DNA from: Chthoniobacteraceae bacterium | GTDB lineage: Bacteria > Verrucomicrobiota > Verrucomicrobiia > Chthoniobacterales > Chthoniobacteraceae | Direction of reading: 5' to 3' | Assembly: GCA_947476045.1 (NCBI GenBank) | Contig: CANJNZ010000052.1 | Span: 1-33,381 of the forward strand | DNA length: 33,381 nucleotides | In this document: in pieces, positions 18,838-25,749 of the stretch | How the letters are laid out: every line of letters starts with the position of its first letter | Position numbering within the stretch: position 1 is the first letter of the stretch | The notes under the pieces: model-generated | Told to the model about the DNA's origin: nothing | The model's database searches: none | Seen by the model: only the letters and a program-made list of their open reading frames with translations | Translations under genes and position numbers: made by a program

Positions 18838-19194
18838 ATGATAATAAAATCTATACTTTGTTGTCTTGCAATCATTGGAGCCGCTCTCATTGGGTTGGTT
18901 TCGTCTTATATATTTTCCGGTGGCAGGCAATTTGGTGCGCCGGTGGTGCTCTTCGTTCCTTTAGTTATTGCAGCTATTGGTTATTGTGCTCAAAGCAAAT
19001 TTTATGTAGGAATGCCCGTGGCAATATGGGCAATGGTAATTCTTGAGCCGATGATCATTGTCGCAACTGCCTTAATTGGAAGATATCGATGGGGTGATTT
19101 GATGAATAGGAGCTTCATCGGCGATGTCGCAACTGTTTCAATGGTTCTGGGAACGCCATGGATGATTGGGATTATAATTGGGCGAAAAAAATAG
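18838..19194 (+). CDS. Four-helix membrane protein, candidate immunity to RHS tip
   Basis: 118 residues with four predicted transmembrane segments, at about 4-26, 34-51, 57-78 and 95-114; ends in GRKK. It begins three bases after the RHS stop, is AT-rich like the RHS tip, and resembles no family I recognise. Position directly after a polymorphic toxin tip is the usual place of the cognate immunity gene, and a membrane location fits a phospholipase-like toxin acting at the inner membrane. Its stop codon is the first part of a 60-bp repeat (19189-19250) also found behind the immunity gene of toxin E. Confidence 0.65.
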   Translation: MIIKSILCCLAIIGAALIGLVSSYIFSGGRQFGAPVVLFVPLVIAAIGYCAQSKFYVGMPVAIWAMVILEPMIIVATALIGRYRWGDLMNRSFIGDVATVSMVLGTPWMIGIIIGRKK

Positions 19195-19250
19195 AGGCAG
19201 CCAATAGCGGGCGCGTGCCAGCTACGACAAAAGTGGAATCGCGAAAAAGG
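19189..19250 (+). repeat. 60-bp intergenic repeat R, copy 1
   Basis: Starts with the stop codon of the preceding immunity gene and contains AGGCAGCCAATAGCGGGCGC followed by CCAGCTACGACAAAA and AATCGCGAAA. It is nearly identical, in opposite orientation, to 27365-27426; a degenerate third copy lies at 21285-21323. Confidence 0.8.
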
Positions 19251-19588
19251 TTGATTCGTTTCACTCCCCTGCGGGCTGCGTCGCTGCGCTCCTCGTCTCA
19301 AACGCTGTGCGTTTGTCTTCGACTTGGGCCTTACACGAAGCAGGTGCCTTGTCATATTATTCGTCCGAACGCATCAATGCACGGGCCGCCCACATCCAGC
19401 ACTGTCCCCGGCCAATCGAGCCACCTGGCATCTGGCATCTTTGCCACCAGTGCAGTGAAAGGTTTGGGTGGCTTACTTCGTTTCAGCCGGAGGATTCCCG
19501 ACATCGAGCGAGACGCGCGACTTTCCCGCGCTATGTGCGTGCAGGCACTACGCATGGTCCGGTGCATGGCAAGTGTGAAAACAAACAA
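19251..19588. other. Intergenic region, no supported gene
   Basis: Between repeat R copy 1 and the terminator of the DoxX-like gene. Reading frames on both strands give low-complexity, arginine- or proline-rich translations without start signals or recognisable domains. The + strand contains a GC-rich stretch with repeated CTGCG/CGTCGCTGCG motifs (about 19270-19300) and a small direct repeat of TGGCATC (about 19427-19440). I see no RNA gene. Confidence 0.4.
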
Positions 19589-19632
19589 GAGCGACCAATC
19601 CAAGGCGGCATGGCGATAGACGCTCTTTTTTT
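19589..19632. terminator. Bidirectional hairpin terminator
   Basis: GAGCG (19589-19593) pairs with CGCTC (19621-19625). On the + strand seven T follow; on the - strand the stem is followed by TTGTTTGTTTT. It lies directly beyond the stop of the DoxX-like gene, whose transcription it probably ends. The loop is long (27 bases). Confidence 0.5.
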
Positions 19633-20078
19633 CATGCTGCGTGATCCTTTCGCGGTGCAGCGCGCTGGAGCACGAGCCAGTAAGCGGTGGCGGCGGTGAA
19701 GAAGATGTCGCGAATGAGGGCGACTTTCGGAGAAGAGCCGTCGAGCGCAGCGCCGAAGCATCCGCAACTGGTGGGCAGACCACGCAGGATGGCGGCACTG
19801 AGGGCGACGGCAAAGAGCACGCAAAGCCCGAGGATGGTCGTGGCTGCGGCGACAGAGGCGCGATTCACGATCCACAATGCGCCGGCCAGCACTTCGAGGG
19901 GAGGGAGGATGATGGCGAGCGCGGGGATAAAGGCGCGGGGGACCATGCGGAAGGACTCGATGGCTTTGGCGAAGGCGGCGGGGTCCCTCATTTTCATGAT
20001 GCCCGCATAGATGAAGATGCCACCGATGACGATGCGGATGGCGGTGCTCACGAACGATGTGGAAAGAAATAGGCGCAT
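19632..20078 (-). CDS. DoxX/MauE-type redox membrane protein
   Basis: 148 residues with four transmembrane segments: about 9-31, 46-69, 75-97 and 122-140. Between the third and fourth lies TSCGCFG, the paired-cysteine motif typical of MauE/DoxX-type membrane proteins involved in thiol redox chemistry or respiratory-chain-linked reactions. The start ATG at 20078 overlaps the stop of the rhodanese gene by one base (TGATG), so the two are coupled; the longer frame starting at 20213 would run inside the rhodanese gene and is arginine-rich nonsense. Verrucomicrobial genomes often keep DoxX/MauE, rhodanese and DUF1573 genes together, as here. Confidence 0.8.
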   Translation of the reverse strand: MRLFLSTSFVSTAIRIVIGGIFIYAGIMKMRDPAAFAKAIESFRMVPRAFIPALAIILPPLEVLAGALWIVNRASVAAATTILGLCVLFAVALSAAILRGLPTSCGCFGAALDGSSPKVALIRDIFFTAATAYWLVLQRAAPRKDHAA

Positions 20079-20560
20079 CAGCTCTTTTCCTCCGGTAGTC
20101 CTGCCTCGTGCCATTGCTTCCAGCCGCCATTGAAAACAAACACCGACTTCAACCCGGCGCGGAGGAGTTCGCGGGCGACGGCACGGGCGTCGTCGCAATC
20201 CACATCGGAGCAATACACGACAAGCCGCCGCGATGTGTCCTTTCGCAAAGTCCCCTCCACACGGGCAAACGCACTGGCAAATTCCTTGCGGGGCAAACTG
20301 ACCGCGTGCGGGATGTGTCCACCTGCGAAAAAGAGTGATGTCCGGGCATCAATGAAACAGATGCTTCCCGCTGGTGCGTCGCGCAGTTCCTGCAAGGAGA
20401 TGGATGGGGGCTGGGTGGCTGGCGAATCCTTGCTCGCAGGGGTGTTCGGCATGGCTTTCCCGTAGGACAATGGAAGCGGTTTTGAGCGGACGGCATTGAA
20501 CCCGAATCCGACAGCGGCGGCGGCGAGGAACAGCAGCAATACTTCCTTGATGGTTTGCAT
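20078..20560 (-). CDS. Membrane-anchored rhodanese-like protein
   Basis: 160 residues. A hydrophobic N-terminus (VLLLFLAAAAVGFGFNAV, about 7-24) anchors or exports it. The rhodanese domain covers about 52-155: FIDARTSLFFAGGHIPHAVSLP is the CH2A-type entry motif, and VVYCSDVDCDDAR carries the active-site cysteine C117 in a six-residue loop; GLKSVFVFNGGWKQWHEAGLP is the standard C-terminal block. It should act in sulfur transfer or thiol handling at the periplasmic face. It is coupled to the DoxX-like gene downstream and diverges from the DUF1573 gene with only 31 bases between the starts, so their promoters must overlap. Confidence 0.85.
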   Translation of the reverse strand: MQTIKEVLLLFLAAAAVGFGFNAVRSKPLPLSYGKAMPNTPASKDSPATQPPSISLQELRDAPAGSICFIDARTSLFFAGGHIPHAVSLPRKEFASAFARVEGTLRKDTSRRLVVYCSDVDCDDARAVARELLRAGLKSVFVFNGGWKQWHEAGLPEEKS

Positions 20561-20591
20561 CGGCGCGGTGATTAGCGTTTATCCTCCCGCA

Positions 20592-21275
20592 ATGCAGCAG
20601 ATTTTCGCATGGATTTTTCTCCTCACGCAGTTGGCTGTGGCCGGGCCGGGCAAAGGCGTGGCGTTTGAAAAGGAGGAGTTTTCATTTTCCGCCGACTACA
20701 CCGAGACGGTGAAGGAATTCGATTTGCCATTCACCAATCACACAGACAAAGCGATCAACGTGCTGAAAGTCGAAACGTCCTGTGCGTGCATGAAGGTATC
20801 CGTGGAAGAACCACGAGTGGAGCCGGGCAAGACAGGTCAGGTGCATTGCATCGTGCGCATCCCCGACAACACGCAGCCCATCCAGAAAACAATCCTCATG
20901 CAGACCGATGCTCCGGGCGGTGGTTTGCAAAGCACGCGGGTGCATCTGGAAGTGTCCAGCATACTGAAACTCAGCACCGAACGCCTCGCATGGACAATCA
21001 AAGCCGCCACCGAGGAAAAGACCGTCCGCATCAAAATCGCCGAAGCCGCCCAACCCACAAAGCTCACCAAAATAGAATGTCCCGGCACCCTCTTCGAGTG
21101 GACGCTAAAGACCATCAAAGAAGGCGCTGAATACGAACTGCGAATCCACCCCAAGACCACCGAAAAGCTCGCGATGGGAATCTTCCAAATCGAAACCGAC
21201 TCCCAAATCCCCCGCCACAAACGCCGCAGCTTCTTCGCAGTCATCGAAATGGCAGGCGGCGCAGTGGTGAGGTAA
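20592..21275 (+). CDS. Exported DUF1573 protein
   Basis: 227 residues with a signal peptide (about 1-17, FAWIFLLTQLAVA). The segment FTNHTDKAINVLKVETSCAC with VEPGKTGQVHCIVRIP is the DUF1573 signature, an ASH/Ig-like beta-sandwich with a conserved cysteine pair (CAC). A second beta-rich domain follows (about 125-225). The molecular role of the family is unknown; it is often next to redox proteins, as with the divergent rhodanese/DoxX pair. The ATG at 20592 is preferred to the in-frame one at 20496 because the signal peptide starts there and the earlier start would overlap the divergent gene. Confidence 0.8.
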   Translation: MQQIFAWIFLLTQLAVAGPGKGVAFEKEEFSFSADYTETVKEFDLPFTNHTDKAINVLKVETSCACMKVSVEEPRVEPGKTGQVHCIVRIPDNTQPIQKTILMQTDAPGGGLQSTRVHLEVSSILKLSTERLAWTIKAATEEKTVRIKIAEAAQPTKLTKIECPGTLFEWTLKTIKEGAEYELRIHPKTTEKLAMGIFQIETDSQIPRHKRRSFFAVIEMAGGAVVR

Positions 21276-21284
21276 GCACTAAAG

Positions 21285-21323
21285 GCAGCCGATAGTAGGC
21301 TCACGTCAGTTACGATATGAATT
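21285..21323 (+). repeat. Repeat R, degenerate copy 2
   Basis: AAAGGCAGCCGATAGTAGG followed by CTCACGTCAGTTACGATA aligns with the first two thirds of copy 1 with scattered differences. It begins about 10 bases after the DUF1573 stop. Confidence 0.5.
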
Positions 21324-21363
21324 GGCAGCGTTGGTCCACTACCCAAGTGTTGAATCTCTTGCC

Positions 21364-21984
21364 TCACTTAGTAAACCGAACCGATTCCAAAATGCGCCGA
21401 ATCGCAGCATCATCTTCAGCGTCGAAGTCTGTGTCGTGGCCATAGCCTGCGCCTGTGCGATTCAGCGCTGTAGCAATGATCACTGAGCCGTCAGGTTTTT
21501 TGTAATCTTTGCGATAGCTAATCCCCTGCGAATTCCTCTTGGTATATAGAGAGGGCTGTAATTTCCGGGCTTCAGAGTATTCAATTGGGAAAAAGCAACC
21601 TCGCTCACCTCTGAGGAACTCTGCAAATTCCTCGGGAGTATATTCCGTTACTATAACATCGATCTTTGTGGATGCTTCATGCAGGAGACCTCGACTTGCA
21701 GCATGAAGACCAAAACTAACATTTTTAGTTCCAGCGATTTTAAGCTTTCCGGAATCCTGTTGCATGTCTTCACCGTGTCGCTCATTCGGAACGTCAAGCG
21801 TAATGCCGAGAAGCCGATAGTGTTTTCTCTCCCACTTGTTGAATGTTGCCCACCTTGTTGTGCCCTGCGGTGTAAGTTCGATTGGCCGCGAACTCTCGCA
21901 GCCAATAAGCATGGATAGCGCTGCCCCCATGCACGCAAATGTTGAAGCAGTATTCTTTAGAAGTAGAGCGGTTATTGTTTTCAT
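21364..21984 (-). CDS. Lipoprotein, candidate immunity to toxin A
   Basis: 206 residues. The N-terminus is a lipoprotein signal peptide with lipobox LIGC (cysteine about 29), so the mature protein is tethered to a membrane on the outer side of the inner membrane. The body is mixed alpha/beta and not recognised; the C-terminus (DDAAIRRILESVRF) is like that of many small bacterial lipoproteins. The start lies 6 bases after the stop of toxin A on the same strand, which makes it the likely immunity partner. Confidence 0.65.
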   Translation of the reverse strand: MKTITALLLKNTASTFACMGAALSMLIGCESSRPIELTPQGTTRWATFNKWERKHYRLLGITLDVPNERHGEDMQQDSGKLKIAGTKNVSFGLHAASRGLLHEASTKIDVIVTEYTPEEFAEFLRGERGCFFPIEYSEARKLQPSLYTKRNSQGISYRKDYKKPDGSVIIATALNRTGAGYGHDTDFDAEDDAAIRRILESVRFTK

Positions 21985-21990
21985 TCGGCA

Positions 21991-22935
21991 CTACCTCTTT
22001 GGCCTACTCGGTGGCGGGATGGATATTGGCGCAGGAGGGGGATTGCTTACAGTATCACCGAGTTTAAAAATCCACTCAAGCGTGTGTTGGATGCCGTAAC
22101 CAACCGGCGACAAGCCAGTCCCATGACCTATTCCAAAATTCCATCTTGTTTGACGGTTGAATGCGCGATCTCCCCAATTCTTTCCATTCAACCCAGCCCT
22201 CTCCCTTATCAAGCTAGCCCAGTGCCCACAGTTACCATTCAGAAAGGAATAAGGTCCTGGATCGGTGCCTCCGCCCAAATCTCCGTATAGTGTCCCGCCA
22301 TTATTAATCTTTGCCGATTTCACCGCCTCTTTCAGCAGGCGTGCTTGCTCACAGTAATTGCGAGCGATAAGCTCACGATCTGAGTGTTCTATCTGATTTA
22401 TGTCATCCTTTTTGTTGTCCACATCAACGAACGCCCCCCGTGTGACCAAGACTGATAAACGGTTTCTATTATCAAAATTTTCCGGAAGCGTTTTCTCGTC
22501 CTTTCTTCGTTCAATATAAACCGACTCTGGATGAAATGAGAATGTGTTTATTCCAGCCGCCCCAGCGTGAACGCCAAGTTCAGTTTTCAGTTTCTCCCAT
22601 TCTTTCTTTTCAGACGAAGAAAACCCTTCTTCATCGAACGACAAAAAAACATGTCCTGATAATGGGAGGTAACGATTTGAAAAAGGTCGTAAAAACCAGA
22701 TATTGAGATTTCGATAATTCATGTAGGCCTTTTCACCTAGCGCATCGTAGTCGTCCACAGCATCATTCCCCACAAACCCATACAAATTCACCCCGCCCTC
22801 TTCTCCAATTGGATCCCTCGATAGCCAGCGCCCCATGTTGGGATCGTAAGGCCGCGCCAGATACATGACGGCGTGGGCTTGCGCGGCGAAAATTATTACA
22901 GCAATTGCAAAGAGGGTTTTGCGCAATGTTTTCAT
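21991..22935 (-). CDS. Mini-RHS toxin A, permuted papain-like tip
   Basis: 314 residues. Shared signal peptide at 1-22 (cut after AHA), shared RHS-core remnant [18 protein letters not shown] at 27-44 and NLYGFVGND up to about 58, then the DALG boundary and a tip found nowhere else in the window. In the tip, LSGHVFLSFDEEG supplies a histidine and, near the end, NGNCGHWASLIRERAG supplies a cysteine; histidine first and NCxH-type cysteine later is the layout of circularly permuted papain-fold enzymes (LRAT/NlpC-YiiX kind). A proline-rich tail closes the protein. The start at 22935 begins the signal peptide; the frame extends 18 codons upstream but that part is leader DNA shared by all copies. 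It is followed by a lipoprotein gene after 6 bases. Confidence 0.75.
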   Translation of the reverse strand: MKTLRKTLFAIAVIIFAAQAHAVMYLARPYDPNMGRWLSRDPIGEEGGVNLYGFVGNDAVDDYDALGEKAYMNYRNLNIWFLRPFSNRYLPLSGHVFLSFDEEGFSSSEKKEWEKLKTELGVHAGAAGINTFSFHPESVYIERRKDEKTLPENFDNRNRLSVLVTRGAFVDVDNKKDDINQIEHSDRELIARNYCEQARLLKEAVKSAKINNGGTLYGDLGGGTDPGPYSFLNGNCGHWASLIRERAGLNGKNWGDRAFNRQTRWNFGIGHGTGLSPVGYGIQHTLEWIFKLGDTVSNPPPAPISIPPPSRPKR

Positions 22936-22998
22936 GCCTGCGCTATCCGCAATTCTGCCCGGACTGTCAACGGCCAAATCGCTCACCAACTCGGCAAC
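22762..22998 (-). repeat. Mini-RHS head repeat, copy A
   Basis: About 237 bp shared with the other heads: leader, promoter, signal peptide and RHS-core remnant. It runs from the conserved GTTGCCGAGTTGGTGAGC to the codons for FVGND, after which similarity to the other copies stops. Confidence 0.9.
22942..22970 (-). promoter_or_regulatory. Head promoter, copy A
   Basis: TTGACA (22970-22965), 17-base spacer, GATAGC (22947-22942), then only 6 bases to the ATG at 22935. Transcription should start at or next to the start codon, giving a leaderless message. Confidence 0.6.
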
Positions 22999-23019
22999 AG
23001 CAAGGGCGTCCGAAGCTGC

Positions 23020-23100
23020 TCAGTCATTTGAAAACACCTCATCACGCCTTGAATTCATGAACAATTTTCCGTCGTATTTTTCATCACTATGAGGGATGGC
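23020..23100 (-). pseudogene. 3' remnant of an immunity-C-type gene
   Basis: Translates to IPHSDEKYDGKLF, matching the C-terminal IPHRSEKYEGKLF of the intact gene at 24256-24756, and the DNA stays similar through the stop and on into the head leader (TTTTCAAATGACTGA in both). It lies between immunity gene B and head A, with no 5' part, so it is what remains of a lost or recombined gene. Confidence 0.75.
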
Positions 23101-23560
23101 TTAAACCCACTATTTCAAGTATGCATCGCACATGGCTTTGGCTCTTTTTAGTGCTGGTAATGCCGAGGAATTTCCTTTTTCGACTGCAAGTTGGGCCCAA
23201 CTTAAAGCCTCCACCGCTGTTTCGTATGCGTCTCCTGCTCGTAGAACGGCAAGGGCATCCATACTCCGCAGATCACCTTTCATTGCGCTAGCCCTAAATG
23301 CTCTTTCACTTGTTTGACGCTTTTCTTTGTTTGGGTCTGCGGGCGGCAGTGCAGTTCGTATTTCTTGCTTGCTCACAAAAGGCGTTGAATCTCTTGGCGT
23401 TGAAATGCACCCTGTAAGCAAGCAGGGTATAAATATCATACTAAGCAGATTTAAGGAGTGCATTTTCTTATTCGCGAAACACGCAAAGTAACTACTTTCC
23501 CAAATAAACGAGCCAACTTCGTGTTTGGCCTTTATCGGGTGTCATATCCACTTTTCGCAC
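23098..23560 (-). repeat. Duplicated block: toxin B end plus immunity B, copy 1
   Basis: Nearly identical to 28698-29147. It covers the 3' end of toxin B, the intergenic bases and the whole immunity B gene, and continues with gaps into the following head (A here, E in the other copy). Confidence 0.85.
23110..23463 (-). CDS. Lipoprotein, candidate immunity to toxin B
   Basis: 117 residues with a lipoprotein signal (lipobox LTGC, cysteine about 19). The mature part is helical; SMDALAVLRAGDAYETAVEALSW resembles a Sel1/TPR-like helix pair, suggesting a protein-binding surface. It begins 28 bases after the stop of toxin B. A second copy, differing at only five residues, lies at 28710-29063 together with the last codons of toxin B, so this gene and the toxin end moved as a unit. 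That linkage supports the immunity assignment. Confidence 0.7.
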   Translation of the reverse strand: MHSLNLLSMIFIPCLLTGCISTPRDSTPFVSKQEIRTALPPADPNKEKRQTSERAFRASAMKGDLRSMDALAVLRAGDAYETAVEALSWAQLAVEKGNSSALPALKRAKAMCDAYLK

Positions 23561-24165
23561 GTTTCCGTTGATGGTGCCGATGGTAATGTCGCATTTGGGG
23601 CCAGCGACATCCTGTTTTAGCTTGAGAGCAGTTTGCCCTCCAGCATCAAGTGGCACTATCGGATTCTTGTCATTCGGGCGATAACAGACTGCACATCCAA
23701 GAATGAGGACAGATGTTCCGTGTTTGTAGTTTTGCTGTTTTTTTATTAAATCTGCCATGTCAGAGCCTGATATTCGAGAACGAGCACCCGGACGCTCATC
23801 TTTGTAAGTATTGCCTTCACTATGTGCAATCACAGTATAATAATCAGTGTCAGGCTTCAGTTTAGTGCGCAATTCCTCCGATAAATATTTTGGCCAATTT
23901 TTCGAATTAGTGTTCACGTAAACCGGTAAATCCTCTTTGAGATCGGAAAGATTCAAACCAGAAAGACCTAACGGATCCACCTCACAGTTCGGTCTGTTTC
24001 CCACAAATCCATACAAATTCACGCCACCCTCTTCTCCAATCGGATCGCGTGATAGCCAGCGCCCCATGTTTGGATCGTAAGGCCGCGCCAGAACATGACG
24101 GCATGGGCTTGGGCGGTGAAAATTATTACAGCAATTGCAAAGAGGGTTTTGCGCAATGTTTTCAT
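23492..24165 (-). pseudogene. Mini-RHS toxin B, caspase-like tip, frameshifted
   Basis: The signal peptide (from 24165) and the RHS core plus tip (from about 24090 down to 23492) are in different frames. Compared with the other heads a single T is missing near 24092 (the others read AGATACATG on the + strand, here AGAACATG), just after the signal peptide. Restoring it gives a 224-residue protein. The core ends in DPLGL, the classic RHS boundary. The tip has VIAHSEGN (histidine) and, after [26 protein letters not shown] (cysteine), the spacing of clan CD caspase/CHAT-like peptidases in RHS tips. An internal ATG at 24067 (MGRWLSRDP) could still start a 191-residue protein without signal peptide, which would stay in the cytoplasm. 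Confidence 0.75.
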
Positions 24166-24228
24166 GCCTGCGCTATCCGCAATTGTGGACGGACTGTCAA
24201 CGGCCAAATCGCTCACCAACTCGGCAAC
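23995..24228 (-). repeat. Mini-RHS head repeat, copy B
   Basis: Same leader, promoter, signal peptide and core as the other heads, with the one-base deletion near 24092. Similarity upstream of the leader extends into the end of immunity gene C, as also seen for copy A. Confidence 0.85.
24172..24200 (-). promoter_or_regulatory. Head promoter, copy B
   Basis: TTGACA (24200-24195), 17 bases, GATAGC (24177-24172), 6 bases to ATG at 24165. Confidence 0.6.
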
Positions 24229-24255
24229 AGTAGGGGGACGTCCGACGCTGTTCAG

Positions 24256-24756
24256 TCATTTGAAAATGACTTCATTCCACCTTGCTTGGGTGAACAATTT
24301 ACCTTCATACTTTTCACTGCGATGAGGGATGAAAAACATGAGTTTGACTATTGCTTTCCTTTTAAGCGGTGCACGGGGTTTACGAGGAGCATCGGAAGGC
24401 ACGGGAATAGACCGGCCGTAATATATTAGATCGTAGGAATTGGAGATTCGACAGCGCCCTATGAATCCTGCATCAACGCCTATCCCTTCGATGCGATTAG
24501 TTTTTTCGGGATCTATCCCAGTTAACTTCAAGACGTCCACAAACGACTGAGTTGGCATTTGCTCGATGGACAGTTTGTTTTTTTCTGAAAGCTCCAGCAT
24601 GCTGCCATGTTCCTCCATCTCCCTGCCCAACGCTTTTTTCACAATTGCCCGAATCTGATCGTCCGTGGCCATTTCCTTCTCGACCGAATCAGCGCCATGA
24701 ATGACGCCATTCACAAGGAGAAAAATCCCCGCCAATAAGCCATGAACTCTTTTCAT
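24256..24756 (-). CDS. Exported protein, candidate immunity to toxin C
   Basis: 166 residues with a signal peptide (LLAGIFLLVNGVIHGA, about 7-22) and no lipobox, so probably a soluble periplasmic protein. The body begins with a helical part (TDDQIRAIVKKALGREMEEHG) and ends with a beta-rich, basic part (KRKAIVKLMFFIPHRSEKYEGK). No family is recognised. It starts 16 bases after the stop of toxin C. A truncated relative survives at 23020-23100. Confidence 0.6.
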   Translation of the reverse strand: MKRVHGLLAGIFLLVNGVIHGADSVEKEMATDDQIRAIVKKALGREMEEHGSMLELSEKNKLSIEQMPTQSFVDVLKLTGIDPEKTNRIEGIGVDAGFIGRCRISNSYDLIYYGRSIPVPSDAPRKPRAPLKRKAIVKLMFFIPHRSEKYEGKLFTQARWNEVIFK

Positions 24757-24772
24757 TGCATTGTTGTGAAAA

Positions 24773-25633
24773 CTATTTCGGCAGATAGATTTTGTCTGTT
24801 TCTGGAATTAACTCTTCAACTTTTGTTTTACGATCCGAAGAGGAACATGGTAAACAATTCCAGCTGATTTTCAATTTTCGATATACCAAATTAGACTTCT
24901 TGTTTGATGAAAATAGCGGCATACGAGGTGCGCCAATCTTGGTGGATGCAGTTGAAAATATACCATTTCCAAATTTTGCTCCCCACGGCGGCATTTGTTG
25001 TTCCAATTCATCTAGTGATATGTCGTCTCTATATCGTGCCCATCCTTTTATTATGGCGTAGCCTTTTGTATTATCAAAGGCTGGCTTGTTCACATCAATT
25101 CCTCCTGCAAGCGGATCCTCGATACCGTAAGCCCACCTATCCATCGAGGAGCCTGAGGCATGCTCTCCATCATTGAGAGTAAGTGCTGCATCGGAAATTT
25201 TCGTGCTGTTTGGCAGCACACGCCAAGCTTCATAATAATGCTCGCTTATTCTACTTTCCATGGGAAGAGTTGGATCAGGAGTTGCATAGGCTTCATTGCT
25301 TATCTCTTGGAGAACAATGCCTCCTTTTGCTCCCGACTTTGGCGAAACCTTCCAATTCACAACCCATTCAAACGATCCACATTCTCCCAAGAATATTGGC
25401 TCAGATTTGTAGCTTAAATGAAGTCCGCTCATTCCAAGAAAATCAGCTTTGTTCACCCCATCATTCTCCACAAACCCATACAAATTCACGCCGCCTTCCT
25501 CCCCAATCGGATCCCTTGACATCCAGCGCCCCATATTGGGATCGTAAGGCCGTGCCAGATACATGACGGCGTGGGCTTGCGCGGTGAAAATTATTACAGC
25601 AATTGCAAAGAGGGTTTTGCGCAATGTTTTCAT
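24773..25633 (-). CDS. Mini-RHS toxin C, unrecognised tip
   Basis: 286 residues: shared signal peptide (1-22), RHS core (27-58, with LSRD changed to MSRD) and the DFLG boundary, followed by a tip of about 215 residues that I cannot assign. The tip looks beta-rich; [13 protein letters not shown] and [10 protein letters not shown] resemble a block I have seen in other RHS-associated C-termini, and [10 protein letters not shown] and a final CLPCSSS are visible. No obvious catalytic pair. The frame is open for 40 codons upstream of 25633, but the signal peptide and promoter place the start here. The DNA is clearly AT-richer after the core. Confidence 0.7.
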   Translation of the reverse strand: MKTLRKTLFAIAVIIFTAQAHAVMYLARPYDPNMGRWMSRDPIGEEGGVNLYGFVENDGVNKADFLGMSGLHLSYKSEPIFLGECGSFEWVVNWKVSPKSGAKGGIVLQEISNEAYATPDPTLPMESRISEHYYEAWRVLPNSTKISDAALTLNDGEHASGSSMDRWAYGIEDPLAGGIDVNKPAFDNTKGYAIIKGWARYRDDISLDELEQQMPPWGAKFGNGIFSTASTKIGAPRMPLFSSNKKSNLVYRKLKISWNCLPCSSSDRKTKVEELIPETDKIYLPK

Positions 25634-25696
25634 GCCTGCGCTATCCGCAATTCCGCCCGGACTGTCAACGGCCAATTCGCTCACCAACTCGGCAAC
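25460..25696 (-). repeat. Mini-RHS head repeat, copy C
   Basis: Leader, promoter, signal peptide and core as in A, B, E and F. Upstream of the leader (beyond 25696) the sequence differs from all other copies and runs toward the degraded lipoprotein gene at 25750. Confidence 0.9.
25640..25668 (-). promoter_or_regulatory. Head promoter, copy C
   Basis: TTGACA (25668-25663), 17 bases, GATAGC (25645-25640), 6 bases to ATG at 25633. Confidence 0.6.
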
Positions 25697-25749
25697 AACG
25701 AAGCCTGTTCCAACAGCGCGCAATCTTGAATTATGCGCAGTTTTCAAGT

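Noticed and set aside
19307-19699. Possible + strand gene of 130 codons after the RHS immunity gene
   Set aside because: It runs through a hairpin terminator and into the DoxX-like gene, and its translation is arginine/histidine-rich with no domain.
22936-22989. Start of the mini-RHS proteins upstream at the leader frame ([10 protein letters not shown]...)
   Set aside because: The leader frame is open in all copies, but it would bury the signal peptide, starts with TTG or GTG, and coincides with the promoter and with the 3' end of an upstream gene.
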